Counted from the stretch's first letter, positions 1-8,910 are shown. The stretch is DNA of 64,000 nt from Chryseobacterium soldanellicola (GCF_900100115.1 NZ_FNKL01000004.1:434001-498000), one strand, 5' to 3'. The notes: generated by a model not told the origin, from the letters alone. Program-made: numbers and translations.

Positions 1-115
1 CTGAAAATTTATTTCCTTTAATTTCAAGATTAATAAAGTCTTCTGGCGAAGCATCTCCTACAACTAATTCCGTCACACATAGAGTCCGTAATTGGGTTTC
101 CATTATAAGTTTCAT
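1..115 (-). CDS. partial hypothetical protein at left edge
   Basis: The reverse strand is open from an ATG at 115 to the window edge. The peptide begins MKLIMETQLRTLCVTELVVG and looks protein-like, but only 38 residues are visible, so no family can be assigned. A 17-codon ORF in the same frame (171 down to 118, starting MATIELNDPF) ends in TAG just upstream. A second frame (137-30, starting MDKFLETNETYNGNP) also looks coding. Either there are short overlapping ORFs here, or one gene has been broken by frameshifts. The start choice is uncertain. Confidence 0.35.
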   Translation of the reverse strand, partial: MKLIMETQLRTLCVTELVVGDASPEDFINLEIKGNKFS

Positions 116-357
116 TTGTTTCTAAAAATTTGTCCATTCTCCCGTGAACGGATCATTTAATTCGATTGTTGCCATTTTTTTTAAATTTTTTAAATTAATA
201 ATTGTGATTATCCTTGCAAGAACTATAAAGCAAAAGTACAGGCAGACAGCGACAGAACCCGACGTATTAAATTATTTTTCAGGGAATTAATTTAATTTAC
301 TCATTATGAATTTGTTAATTAATAAAACTTGTTGCTGATTATTTCATTAAAAATCAC

Positions 358-365
358 TAATTTTG
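358..365 (+). promoter_or_regulatory. -7 promoter box of typA
   Basis: TAATTTTG matches the Bacteroidota -7 consensus TAnnTTTG and lies 18 bp before the typA ATG. A convincing -33 TTTG at the usual spacing is not seen, so this is a partial match. Confidence 0.45.
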
Positions 366-383
366 CACCCGTAAAAATCTTTT

Positions 384-2189
384 ATGCAAAACATTAGAAA
401 TATTGCGATTATCGCACACGTTGACCACGGGAAAACGACTTTGGTTGACAAGATCATTCACGCTACCAATATTTTCAGAGAAAATCAGGAAAGCGGAGAA
501 TTAATTATGGATAACAATGACCTTGAGAGAGAAAGAGGGATCACGATCTTATCTAAAAATATTTCTGTTACTTATAAAGACGTTAAAATTAACGTAATCG
601 ATACTCCCGGTCACGCCGATTTTGGTGGGGAAGTAGAGAGAGTTTTAAAAATGGCTGATGGTGTAATCTTGTTGGTGGATGCCTTCGAAGGGCCGATGCC
701 TCAGACAAGATTCGTACTTCAAAAAGCGTTGGAATTAGGCTTAAGACCATTGGTTGTTATCAATAAAGTGGATAAGCCAAACTGTCGTCCGGACGAAGTT
801 CACGATCAGGTATTTGATTTGTTCTTTAACCTAGAAGCGACTGAAGAGCAGTTGGATTTCCCAACTTTCTACGGATCTTCTAAACAAGGTTGGTTCAACA
901 CTTCATTAGAGCAGACAGACAATATTTTCCCATTATTAGATGGTATTTTACAATATGTTCCGGAACCGAAAGTTGAAGAAGGAAACTTGCAGATGCAGAT
1001 CGTTTCTTTGGATTATTCTTCTTTCTTAGGAAGAATCGCTATCGGAAAAGTAATCAGAGGAGAGATCAAAGAGTCTCAATGGATCGGGTTAGCTCAGGCA
1101 GACGGTAAAATCCTTAAAGGAAAAGTAAAAGAATTGTACGTTTTTGAAGGATTAGGAAAGAAAAAAGTTACAGAAGTAAAAGCAGGTGATATCTGTGCTG
1201 TTGTAGGTTTTGACGCTTTCCAGATCGGTGATTCTTTCGTAGATCTTGAAAATCCTGAACCGTTGCCAAGAACGGCTATTGATGAGCCTACGTTGAATAT
1301 GACGTTCTCAATCAACAATTCACCTTTCTTCGGAAAAGATGGTAAATATGTGACTTCTAATCACTTGAAAGAGAGATTGACAAAAGAATTAGAGAAAAAC
1401 TTAGCATTAAGAGTTGAGCAGACTGATGATGCAAACACTTTCCTTGTTTTCGGTAGAGGTATTCTTCACTTGTCAGTTTTAATTGAAACAATGAGAAGAG
1501 AAGGTTACGAAATGACCATCGGGCAGCCACAGGTTATCTTAAGAGAAATCGACGGAGAAAAATGTGAGCCTTACGAATCTTTAGTGGTAGATGTTCCTGA
1601 AGAATATGCTTCAAGAGTTATCGACTTGGCTACTCAGAGAAAAGGTGACCTGCACATTATGGAAACTAAAGGGGAGATGCAGCATATGGAATTCGAAATT
1701 CCTTCAAGAGGTTTGATCGGATTGCGTTCTCAGATGTTGACGGCTACTGCAGGTGAAGCTATTATGGCACACCGTTTCACAGAATACAAGCCTTTTAAAG
1801 GTGCGATTCCTGGAAGAAGTAATGGAGTATTGATCAGCAAAACTCAAGGTCCTGCTACAGAATATTCTATCGCGAAATTACAGGATAGAGGTAAGTTCTA
1901 TGTTGATCCGGGTGAGGAGATTTATGCAGGTATGGTTATCGGTGAACAAAACAAGCCGGGTGACTTAGTTGTAAACATCGTTGAAGCAAAACAATTGAAC
2001 AACATGCGTGCTTCCGGAAAAGATAAAGATACTGGAGTTGCTCCAAAAATCTTATTCTCTCTTGAAGAATGTATGGAATATATCCAGGCTGATGAGGCCA
2101 TCGAGGTAACTCCTAACTTCATCCGTATGAGAAAGAAAATCCTTTCTGAAGAAGAAAGAAAAAGAATGGAAAGAGGAGCGAAAGCCTAA
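384..2189 (+). CDS. typA: translational GTPase TypA/BipA
   Basis: This is a ribosome-associated translational GTPase of the EF-G/LepA superfamily, linked to ribosome assembly and stress or low-temperature growth. The GTPase motifs are all visible near the N-terminus: G1 AHVDHGKTT (about residues 11-19), RERGITI (switch I), DTPGHADF (G3) and NKVDKP (G4). EF-Tu domain II, EF-G domain III/V-like segments and the TypA-specific C-terminal domain follow. At 601 residues it has the normal family length. It is monocistronic, with its own -7 box and a hairpin terminator just downstream. Confidence 0.97.
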   Translation: MQNIRNIAIIAHVDHGKTTLVDKIIHATNIFRENQESGELIMDNNDLERERGITILSKNISVTYKDVKINVIDTPGHADFGGEVERVLKMADGVILLVDAFEGPMPQTRFVLQKALELGLRPLVVINKVDKPNCRPDEVHDQVFDLFFNLEATEEQLDFPTFYGSSKQGWFNTSLEQTDNIFPLLDGILQYVPEPKVEEGNLQMQIVSLDYSSFLGRIAIGKVIRGEIKESQWIGLAQADGKILKGKVKELYVFEGLGKKKVTEVKAGDICAVVGFDAFQIGDSFVDLENPEPLPRTAIDEPTLNMTFSINNSPFFGKDGKYVTSNHLKERLTKELEKNLALRVEQTDDANTFLVFGRGILHLSVLIETMRREGYEMTIGQPQVILREIDGEKCEPYESLVVDVPEEYASRVIDLATQRKGDLHIMETKGEMQHMEFEIPSRGLIGLRSQMLTATAGEAIMAHRFTEYKPFKGAIPGRSNGVLISKTQGPATEYSIAKLQDRGKFYVDPGEEIYAGMVIGEQNKPGDLVVNIVEAKQLNNMRASGKDKDTGVAPKILFSLEECMEYIQADEAIEVTPNFIRMRKKILSEEERKRMERGAKA

Positions 2190-2210
2190 TCAGATTCTTT
2201 TATATAAATT

Positions 2211-2236
2211 AAAGCCTCGATTTTTCGGGGCTTTTT
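2211..2236 (+). terminator. rho-independent terminator of typA
   Basis: The stem AGCCTCGA/TCGGGGCT (one G-T pair) has a T-rich loop and is followed by a T run. It lies 22 bp after the typA stop. Confidence 0.85.
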
Positions 2237-2265
2237 ATTTTTACGCTCAAAAGCATCAATAGGAG

Positions 2266-2317
2266 CGGACTTTAGTCCGGTTTCAATAGTAAAACTAATA
2301 ATTTGGCTTTAGCCAAA
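2266..2317. repeat. pair of small REP-like palindromes
   Basis: Two short hairpins share the same core design: CGGACT-TT-AGTCCG at 2266-2279 and TTTGGCT-TT-AGCCAAA at 2302-2317. They occupy the gap between typA and the glycosidase gene. Neither has a following T run, so they look like a dispersed intergenic palindrome family and not terminators. Nothing else is recognised in the 270 bp between the typA terminator and the next gene. Confidence 0.5.
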
Positions 2318-2505
2318 ACTTTAAAATAGTATAAATTTAAAATATCTTTTAGGCCTTAGCTAATTAAAAAAGATAGTAGCCAAAAAATCTTTGTGTATTT
2401 TGCGTTAAAAATAATTACGATTTAAATCAGATATACATTAAAATTCGATTTTATTATTGTAATTTTTAAAAACGGAAAAAATAATTTAATGTAGTTTTGC
2501 AGACT

Positions 2506-4116
2506 ATGAAAGTGAATAAAATAAAGCTGGTTTTTTTATTGGGGATTTTTGCGTCTTACAGCAGTTCGTGCTCTGTTCAGAACAATGTTGTAAAATCTGT
2601 TCCCACGAAAAGTACAACAAAGCCAAACAACAATATATCAAATCCAAAAGAACCTGTTGCAGTTACAAAACCTGTTGTAACTCCGCCAACCGAAGATATT
2701 TTTAAAGTTAACCTTCCCGAGATAAAAAGAGAATTTCGTGGTGCGTGGGTTGCGAGCGTAGCAAATATCAACTGGCCTTCAAGAAATAATTTAACGGTTG
2801 ATCAACAGAAAGCTGAGGCGATTAGCATGTTGGATATGTTAAAAGATAACAACTTTAATGCAGTAATTTTCCAGGTCAGACCTTCTGCAGATGCTTTGTA
2901 CACAAGCAATATTGAACCTTGGTCATATTTCCTGACGGGTGAAACAGGAAGAGCACCTTATCCAAATTACGATCCTCTGCAATTTTGGATTGACGAATCT
3001 CACAAAAGAGGCCTTGAGCTTCATGTTTGGTTAAATCCTTACCGCGCGCATCACACAAACGGCGGCTCTCCAAACAGTTTATCGATGGCAAATAAGCTTT
3101 CCGATATTGTTATTAAGTTAAAAAACGGAATGTATTGGTTTGATCCCGCCGATCCGAAAACGCAAGGCCATGTTTCCAATGTTGTGAAAGATATTGTGAA
3201 AAGATATGATATTGATGCAGTACATTTTGATGATTATTTTTATCCGTATGCAACTTACAACAAAGGGGCAGATTTTCCTGATAATGCAACATGGAACGCT
3301 TATGTAAATAATGGTGGAACACTTTCCAGAGGAGATTGGAGAAGAGATAACGTCAATAAATTTGTTGAAAGAATCTATAAAGAAATTCACGCAGAAAAAA
3401 ACAACGTACGATTCGGGATCAGCCCGTTCGGAATCTGGAAACCCGGTTTTCCGGAAGGAATTGTTGGTTCATCTCAATATGATGAATTATTTGCTGACGC
3501 CAAATTATGGCTAAATAAAGGCTGGGTAGACTATTTTTCTCCACAATTATACTGGCCGATTGAGTCTAAAGGGCAAAGTTTTGGAGCTTTGTTAAGCTGG
3601 TGGAAATCAGAAAACACAATGAACCGTCATTTATGGCCCGGTTTAAATACCGTTGAGGTTAAATCATCCGACCGGCCGGCAGAAATTAAAAATCAGATCG
3701 AACTTTCAAGACAGATTTTAGGAAATGATGCAGGAGAAGTTCATTGGAGTATTGCAGGTTTAACAAAAAATTCAAACATGCTTCCTAGTTTGAAAAACGG
3801 ACCCTATAAAGAAAAAGCATTAGTCCCGAAAAGTCCGTGGATAAAGGCTGTTCCGTTGCAAACACCGACTTTATTTACAAACGATAACGGAAGTTTTGTT
3901 CAGGCAAGCTGGAGCAGTAAAAATATAAAAGATGTCTTCCAATGGGTGCTTTTCACGCAATATAACGAAGTTTGGGAAACCGAAATTTTAACTTTAGAAA
4001 ATCTTTCAAAAGATATTCCCAAATTCAAAGACGGAAAAACATTAAATGCCATCGCCATTAAAGCAATCGACAGATTAGGAAACGAAAGCGATTATATGGC
4101 TAAAAAGGTAAAATAA
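2506..4116 (+). CDS. family 10 glycosylhydrolase-like lipoprotein (GHL10/DUF187)
   Basis: This is a secreted glycoside-hydrolase-like protein of the YngK/DUF187 group, whose members are TIM-barrel enzymes presumed to act on cell-surface glycans. A lipoprotein signal (MKVNKIKLVFLLGIFASYSS, then Cys22) is followed by a Pro/Thr/Lys-rich linker to about residue 70. The catalytic-type domain then starts at REFRGAWVASVANINWPS. Typical family segments are FQVRPSADALY, LHVWLNPYRAHH, VHFDDYFYPY and VDYFSPQLYWP. A TTG nine bases upstream is in frame, but the ATG at 2506 gives the better signal peptide. A possible -7 box (TAGTTTTG, 2492-2499) lies unusually close to the start, so the transcript may be nearly leaderless. 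Confidence 0.9.
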   Translation: MKVNKIKLVFLLGIFASYSSSCSVQNNVVKSVPTKSTTKPNNNISNPKEPVAVTKPVVTPPTEDIFKVNLPEIKREFRGAWVASVANINWPSRNNLTVDQQKAEAISMLDMLKDNNFNAVIFQVRPSADALYTSNIEPWSYFLTGETGRAPYPNYDPLQFWIDESHKRGLELHVWLNPYRAHHTNGGSPNSLSMANKLSDIVIKLKNGMYWFDPADPKTQGHVSNVVKDIVKRYDIDAVHFDDYFYPYATYNKGADFPDNATWNAYVNNGGTLSRGDWRRDNVNKFVERIYKEIHAEKNNVRFGISPFGIWKPGFPEGIVGSSQYDELFADAKLWLNKGWVDYFSPQLYWPIESKGQSFGALLSWWKSENTMNRHLWPGLNTVEVKSSDRPAEIKNQIELSRQILGNDAGEVHWSIAGLTKNSNMLPSLKNGPYKEKALVPKSPWIKAVPLQTPTLFTNDNGSFVQASWSSKNIKDVFQWVLFTQYNEVWETEILTLENLSKDIPKFKDGKTLNAIAIKAIDRLGNESDYMAKKVK

Positions 4117-4182
4117 TCATTTTGCCGTTGATGGATAAATATGAATTCTGTATCTCAATGGAACAAAATTATTTGCGTAATA

Positions 4183-4509
4183 TCAGATTACGTATTCAAC
4201 ACCCCATTTATGCAGTTCGTTGATAATAGGCTCCAATTTTTCACCTTTTGTTGTTAAGGTATATTCAACTGTTGGCGGAACTGTTGCAAATACCTTTCGA
4301 ATAACAATACCGTTGGCTTCCATATTCTTCAGCTCTTTCACCAGCATCCGGGTACTGATGTTGGGAATAAGCCGTTCTAATTCGCTGAAACGTTTTTTAC
4401 CCGTAAATAATGCATATATGATGGACATCGACCATTTTCCGCCAATAACTCCTAAGATTTCCTGAAGAGCACATTTTTCTTCGGTTTGCTGCAATTTTTT
4501 TTTGGCCAT
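4183..4509 (-). CDS. HxlR-family transcriptional regulator
   Basis: A 108-residue winged-helix DNA-binding protein of the HxlR (MarR-like) family. The family core is visible: Cys-containing N-terminus (KCALQEILGVIGGKWSMSII), then FSELERLIPNISTRMLVKELK and the wing TVEYTLTTKGEKLEPII. It is divergent from an SDR gene, and the 113-bp gap between them holds inverted repeats that could be its operator. Autoregulation plus control of the SDR is an inference from this arrangement. The single conserved cysteine suggests redox or electrophile sensing, as in some relatives. Confidence 0.93.
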   Translation of the reverse strand: MAKKKLQQTEEKCALQEILGVIGGKWSMSIIYALFTGKKRFSELERLIPNISTRMLVKELKNMEANGIVIRKVFATVPPTVEYTLTTKGEKLEPIINELHKWGVEYVI

Positions 4510-4527
4510 AACTAGCTGATTATGTTT

Positions 4528-4606
4528 AATACTTTACTTTATGTTATTACTATACGTTGGTGTAACTACTTGCAAAAGTAAAGTATTGTGGTTTACTTTG
4601 CAATAC
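4528..4606. promoter_or_regulatory. candidate HxlR operator (inverted repeats)
   Basis: AATACTTTACTTT at 4528-4540 is the exact reverse complement of AAAGTAAAGTATT at 4575-4587. A second inverted pair, TTGCAAAAGTAAA and TTTACTTTGCAA, lies at about 4570-4603. All sit between the divergent HxlR and SDR genes, the expected position for a dimeric winged-helix regulator. Binding is inferred. Confidence 0.6.
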
Positions 4607-4622
4607 ATTTAAAGAAAAAATT

Positions 4623-5396
4623 ATGAATAATGTATCAAAAGGAAAAGTCGCTCTGGTAACGGGAGGTACAAAGGGCATTGGTAAAGCAATTGCCGATCAG
4701 TTAAGTAATGCCGGTATTCAGGTAATAATAACAGCGCGTACTGCTCCCGGTGAAAGTACGGCGGGACAATATTTCATTCCGGCAGATTTGGCTCAACCTG
4801 AAAGTGCGGAAACAATTGCCGGAGAAATTTTGGGAAAATATGGAAGAATAGATATCATCATCAATAATACAGGAGCCAATTTGAGTCCGGGTGGAGGATT
4901 CAGTACCCTTTCGGATGAGCACTGGAATAATGATTGGCAAACGAATTTTATGTCGGCTGTTCGTATTAACAAAGCATTATTGCCTGCCATGATCGAGCAA
5001 AAAAGTGGGGTAATCGTCAATATTTCTACCGGAGCCGCAAAACTGCCGCTTTGGGAAATGACAATGTCATATTCTTCAGCAAAAGCAGCCTTAAACGCTT
5101 ACAGCAAAGCATTGGCGAATGAAGTTGCTACATATGGAATACGCGTAAATGTAGTTTCGCCCGGTTTGGTAAAAACACCTCTAATGTCAGAATTCATTGA
5201 AAACCTTGCGAAGTCATCAGCCGTCACATCAGACGAAGTCCATAAATCTGTTATAGATAAGCTAAACGTACCAATAGGCAGAATGGCAGAACCTGAAGAA
5301 ATTGCCAATCTTGTAACCTTCCTGGTTTCTCCGGAAGCAAAATATATTACAGGGGTTAATTATTCAGTTGATGGTGGGGCTTTACCAACTATATAG
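4623..5396 (+). CDS. SDR family NAD(P)-dependent oxidoreductase
   Basis: A classical short-chain dehydrogenase/reductase of 257 residues. It has the Rossmann nucleotide-binding motif TGGTKGIGKAI near residue 15, the NNTG structural motif (an NNAG variant), a serine in IVNISTGAAK, and the catalytic Tyr-x-x-x-Lys as SYSSAKAAL. The C-terminal GGALP tail is typical. The substrate cannot be read from the sequence. Its divergent HxlR neighbour suggests induction by a reactive or aromatic compound. Confidence 0.93.
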   Translation: MNNVSKGKVALVTGGTKGIGKAIADQLSNAGIQVIITARTAPGESTAGQYFIPADLAQPESAETIAGEILGKYGRIDIIINNTGANLSPGGGFSTLSDEHWNNDWQTNFMSAVRINKALLPAMIEQKSGVIVNISTGAAKLPLWEMTMSYSSAKAALNAYSKALANEVATYGIRVNVVSPGLVKTPLMSEFIENLAKSSAVTSDEVHKSVIDKLNVPIGRMAEPEEIANLVTFLVSPEAKYITGVNYSVDGGALPTI

Positions 5397-5588
5397 AGTA
5401 ATCTTGTTTAATTAAGAATACTAGAGCATAAGTTTTACCTATCAGTTTAGAATAACTATAAATTATTAGGCTAAAATAATGTAATTCAATAAATTATAAA
5501 TACAATTAACTTTTATAGTTAAATTTAAAAACTTCTCGGAATCATTTTTGCATCATCATTTCATAATCACACAAAAAAAATATACATT

Positions 5589-6140
5589 ATGAATACTAAA
5601 AGACTTTCCGATACTATGGAAAAAGCATTAAGTGATCAGATGAATAAAGAAATTCACGCATCACACGTTTTTCTATCTTACGGAATCTGGGCCGATGATA
5701 AAGGATATCAGGGAATTGCAAACTTCCTTTACAGACACGCTCAGGAAGAAAGAAACCATTCTATAAAATTCATGGAATATGTTCTTAACAGAGGGGGGAA
5801 ACCAAAAGTAGATGCCATTCCGGCACCGCCTCAGGACCCGGAATCACTTTCTGCTTGTTTTGATGGTGTTTTTAAACATGAAGTAGACAATACAACATCA
5901 ATTTACAGGTTAGTAGATCTTGCTTTGGAAGAAAAAGACTGGGCAACCTGGAATTTTATGCAATGGTTTGTTCAGGAGCAAATCGAAGAGGAAACTTTAG
6001 CCTCAAATTTAATTGACAAGTTAAAAATTGCCGGTGGTGACCGCGCTACAGACGAATCTTTATTCACTTTGGATAAAACGCTGCAAAATGCACCGAATGA
6101 CGTTCCCCTGGCTCAGGATGCGACCGGTGATAATCCTTAA
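5589..6140 (+). CDS. ftnA: non-haem ferritin
   Basis: A 183-residue bacterial ferritin, a cytoplasmic iron-storage protein with ferroxidase activity. Ferroxidase-type ligands are visible: Glu21 (NKEIHASH), Glu53/Glu54 and His57 in QEERNH, a later Glu in KHEVDN, and the QEQIEEE helix. The final 25 or so residues (TLDKTLQNAPNDVPLAQ onward) form a family-typical polar tail. It is a single transcription unit with a hairpin terminator downstream. Confidence 0.94.
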   Translation: MNTKRLSDTMEKALSDQMNKEIHASHVFLSYGIWADDKGYQGIANFLYRHAQEERNHSIKFMEYVLNRGGKPKVDAIPAPPQDPESLSACFDGVFKHEVDNTTSIYRLVDLALEEKDWATWNFMQWFVQEQIEEETLASNLIDKLKIAGGDRATDESLFTLDKTLQNAPNDVPLAQDATGDNP

Positions 6141-6170
6141 ACTTAAATTTATAGTATTAAAAATAATAAA

Positions 6171-6199
6171 ATCTGTCAAAAAACTGGCAGATTTTTTTT
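6171..6199 (+). terminator. terminator of ferritin gene
   Basis: The stem ATCTGTCA/TGGCAGAT is followed by a run of T. Confidence 0.8.
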
Positions 6200-6224
6200 A
6201 TTATGAAACTCACTCCAAAATCAC

Positions 6225-6232
6225 TATCTTTG
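6225..6232 (+). promoter_or_regulatory. -7 promoter box of ychF
   Basis: TATCTTTG matches TAnnTTTG, 51 bp upstream of the ychF ATG. No clear -33 box is seen. Confidence 0.45.
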
Positions 6233-6283
6233 CACACCTTTAACAAGCAATAGTGAAAGCTATTTCTAAAAAGCTAAGAAAAT

Positions 6284-7375
6284 ATGAAATGTGGAATCGT
6301 AGGCTTACCGAATGTTGGTAAATCAACTCTTTTTAACTGTCTGAGCAATGCAAAAGCTCAATCGGCAAACTATCCTTTTTGTACCATCGAACCAAATTTG
6401 GGAACAGTTTCTGTACCGGATCATAGATTGTTTGAACTGGAAAAATTAGTAAATCCCGAAAGAGTTTTACCGGCTGTTGTTGAGATCGTCGACATCGCAG
6501 GTTTGGTAAAAGGAGCAAGCAAAGGAGAAGGTTTAGGAAACCAATTCTTAGCAAATATCCGTGAGTGTGAAGCGATTATCCATGTTTTAAGATGTTTTGA
6601 TAACGGAAATATTATTCACGTTGAAGGTTCGGTTGATCCAATGAGAGATAAGGAAATTATCGATATTGAGCTTCAGCTGAAAGATTTGGAAACTGTTGGA
6701 AAAGCCGTTGAAAAAGCCAAAAAATTCATCAAATCAGGAAAGAAAGATGATATTTTGACCTATGAAACACTTAAAAGTCTTGAAACATTTATCGAAGACG
6801 GAAAAAATGCAAGAGAATTTCCTATGGATGATTTTGCAAAATCAATAATTGGTGATGTTCAGCTTTTAACCAATAAACCGGTTCTTTACGTTTGTAATGT
6901 TGATGAAAATTCAATCAAAAACGGAAACGACTGGATTGCCAAGATCGAAGAAATGGCTAAAAATGAAGGCGCAGAAGTTGTAGTTTTGGCAGCTCAGATC
7001 GAAGCAGATATCAATGAGTTAGAAACTTTCGAAGAAAGACAGATCTTCCTTGAAGAGCTTGGTCTTGAAGAGCCGGGAGTTAACCGTTTGATCAGAAAAG
7101 CTTACGATTTATTGAAGCTTCAAACCTATTTCACGGCAGGTGTGAAAGAAGTAAGAGCCTGGACAATCGGACAGGGCTGGACTGCTCCTCAGGCTGCAGG
7201 GGTGATCCATACAGACTTTGAAAAAGGCTTCATCCGTGCTGAAGTTATTAAATACAATGACTATGTGAACTATGGTTCTGAAATTAAAGTGAAAGAAGCC
7301 GGAAAATTATCTGTGGAAGGTAAAGAATATATCGTTCAGGACGGTGATATTATGCACTTCAGATTCAACGTATAA
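6284..7375 (+). CDS. ychF: redox-regulated ATPase YchF (Obg-like)
   Basis: A 363-residue universally conserved P-loop NTPase of the Obg/OLA1 family that binds ribosomes and prefers ATP. The G1 motif GLPNVGKSTLFN is at the extreme N-terminus, followed by VEIVDIAGLVKGAS (G3). A coiled-coil insert follows, and the C-terminal TGS domain ends with the family signature DGDIMHFRFNV. Length and termini match the family exactly. Confidence 0.97.
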   Translation: MKCGIVGLPNVGKSTLFNCLSNAKAQSANYPFCTIEPNLGTVSVPDHRLFELEKLVNPERVLPAVVEIVDIAGLVKGASKGEGLGNQFLANIRECEAIIHVLRCFDNGNIIHVEGSVDPMRDKEIIDIELQLKDLETVGKAVEKAKKFIKSGKKDDILTYETLKSLETFIEDGKNAREFPMDDFAKSIIGDVQLLTNKPVLYVCNVDENSIKNGNDWIAKIEEMAKNEGAEVVVLAAQIEADINELETFEERQIFLEELGLEEPGVNRLIRKAYDLLKLQTYFTAGVKEVRAWTIGQGWTAPQAAGVIHTDFEKGFIRAEVIKYNDYVNYGSEIKVKEAGKLSVEGKEYIVQDGDIMHFRFNV

Positions 7376-7403
7376 GAGAATATTAAAGTTAGTTATAATA
7401 GAA

Positions 7404-7437
7404 AAACGCTTCCGATGTATTTTGGGAGCGTTTTTTG
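7404..7437 (+). terminator. terminator of ychF
   Basis: The stem AACGCTTCC/GGGAGCGTT is followed by six T. It overlaps an upstream in-frame ATG of the next gene (7415), which is why the start at 7463 is preferred for that gene. Confidence 0.8.
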
Positions 7438-7462
7438 CATTCATATGGGAAACTTTTTAATT

Positions 7463-8530
7463 ATGAAATTTTTTTATTTTCTTGTTTTTGCTTTTTTTCT
7501 TTCGTGTACCAAAAGTGTGGAAGACAGATGTTTTATTAAAGACGGAGATAAGTATTTTGAACCTTATATTGAGCAAAAGCCTTTTACCGTAAATCAGATA
7601 ATTGAGAATAAACCTGATTATCTTGAAGTTATTAATTTGAAAAAATTCAGACGCTTCAAACAAGATAGTTTATATTTTCATGATTCTAAATGGGAAAACT
7701 ATGAGGAAATTATGAAGGATTATGTCATTTTTAAAGAAAAGTTTTCAGGTCAGTTTATGTGTTTTGGAAGACAAACAGATGGTAAAATTCAATATTCTTT
7801 AGGTAAAAATAATTTAGGCTATTGGCTGTTAAAGATTGAAAATAATCAACCTTCTGCCTATTTTTTAGGATTAAGCTTTAGCCACTATTATATTAATGAA
7901 ATTCAGAGTGAGCCAATTATTAAAGATGGTTTTCTGCAGGTTGAAGGGAGTTTGGTGGAAATTATAAAAGTGGCAGGACTTCCAGGTTATGATGATTATT
8001 CAGCAATTGGAGAAGGAAAATTATTTAAACTTAATTTAAAAGATCTAATAAAAGATTCTGATAATGATGGTTATAATGATATTTTTGAAGAAAGCTTTGG
8101 TTTAAACCCAAAAAGCAAAGATTCTGATGGCGACAAAATCAATGATTTTGACGACATGAATCCAATGTTTAAGTCTGAAAAAAATAAGTTTAGCGAGCTT
8201 TATCAAAAATTATTGCCTGATTATGCTGCAGCACCTGATTTCAAAAAAATGCATTATGAGTTTGAGGTTTTTGAAAGTGAGTGCGATTATTTTCATCAAG
8301 TAAATCCTGACTATAGAATATTATTTGCTTCAGAAAAAGAAAGTGAACAAACTGATTATATAAAAGTAACTGATGTTTTTCATCATGGAATTTCGAAGAT
8401 CAAAAGGGATGAAAAATATCCCGAAAGGTTTTACATTTCTAAATGGGGCAGTAGTTTTGTAAATGATTATGCAGCAGAATACAAAAACGGAAAATGGGAA
8501 TTAGAAATGATTGGTGGTACAGTTTCCTGA
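7463..8530 (+). CDS. lipoprotein with thrombospondin type 3-like Ca-binding repeats
   Basis: A predicted surface or periplasmic lipoprotein of 355 residues. The signal peptide MKFFYFLVFAFFLSC has a lipobox cysteine at residue 15. Residues from about 210 carry acidic TSP3-type repeats (DSDNDGYNDIFEESFGLNP, then DSDGDKINDFDD), which bind calcium in characterised proteins. The flanking sequence is unrecognised. An in-frame ATG at 7415 is rejected because it lies in the preceding terminator and destroys the signal peptide. The function is unknown. The convergent downstream neighbour is a GG-leader peptide gene. Confidence 0.8.
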   Translation: MKFFYFLVFAFFLSCTKSVEDRCFIKDGDKYFEPYIEQKPFTVNQIIENKPDYLEVINLKKFRRFKQDSLYFHDSKWENYEEIMKDYVIFKEKFSGQFMCFGRQTDGKIQYSLGKNNLGYWLLKIENNQPSAYFLGLSFSHYYINEIQSEPIIKDGFLQVEGSLVEIIKVAGLPGYDDYSAIGEGKLFKLNLKDLIKDSDNDGYNDIFEESFGLNPKSKDSDGDKINDFDDMNPMFKSEKNKFSELYQKLLPDYAAAPDFKKMHYEFEVFESECDYFHQVNPDYRILFASEKESEQTDYIKVTDVFHHGISKIKRDEKYPERFYISKWGSSFVNDYAAEYKNGKWELEMIGGTVS

Positions 8531-8560
8531 AAAAACACCGCTCAAAAACTGGGCGGCATT
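8530..8560. terminator. shared terminator between lipoprotein and GG-leader peptide 1
   Basis: The stem CACCGC/GGGCGG has an A-rich flank, giving a T run on the minus strand. Its sequence closely resembles the hairpin at 8858-8889, which follows the neighbouring paralogous peptide gene. Confidence 0.65.
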
Positions 8561-8586
8561 TCTTGAAAATATATTACGATCGGATG

Positions 8587-8745
8587 TTAAGGCAATTCTG
8601 GTCTGCATTGCAATTGTGCGCAGCCCATTGAGATTATTCTGCAGCCGCCGGTTCTGGCGTCGATGCAGTCCATGAGACCACCTTTGATGGTTCTCAATTC
8701 TTTTTTGTTTAATTTTTTTCCTTTTGGGGCATTTTGATTTTTCAT
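8587..8745 (-). CDS. GG-leader bacteriocin-like Cys-rich peptide 1
   Basis: A 52-residue peptide with a double-glycine-type leader: MKNQ, GKKLNKKELRTIKGG with GG at residues 22-23. The core begins LMDC and has cysteines at 27, 35, 42 and 47, ending QCRPELP. Such leaders are cut by C39-peptidase ABC exporters. Chryseobacterium genomes carry many peptides of this kind, annotated as bacteriocin-like. It is paralogous to the peptide encoded at 8911-9093. No transporter, immunity or maturation gene is adjacent, so export must rely on loci elsewhere. Bioactivity is unproven. Confidence 0.8.
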   Translation of the reverse strand: MKNQNAPKGKKLNKKELRTIKGGLMDCIDARTGGCRIISMGCAQLQCRPELP

Positions 8746-8857
8746 AGTGCTTGATTTTTAGTGAGTTAGTTTATAACTAAGATATAAAAATTATTTAAAA
8801 TAAATCACAATTAATGGAAAAATTTGAATGTAATAAATAATACCTGACTTTTTAATC

Positions 8858-8889
8858 AAAAAAATACCGCTCAAAAAACTGGCGGTATA
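8858..8889 (-). terminator. terminator of GG-leader peptide 2
   Basis: ATACCGC at 8864-8870 pairs with GCGGTAT at 8882-8888, and the minus-strand product ends in a T run. Confidence 0.8.
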
Positions 8890-8910
8890 TTACTTATGTT
8901 TAATGAATAA

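Noticed and set aside
7415..7462. Longer N-terminus of the TSP3 lipoprotein
   Set aside because: It would start inside the ychF terminator hairpin and hide the lipoprotein signal peptide.
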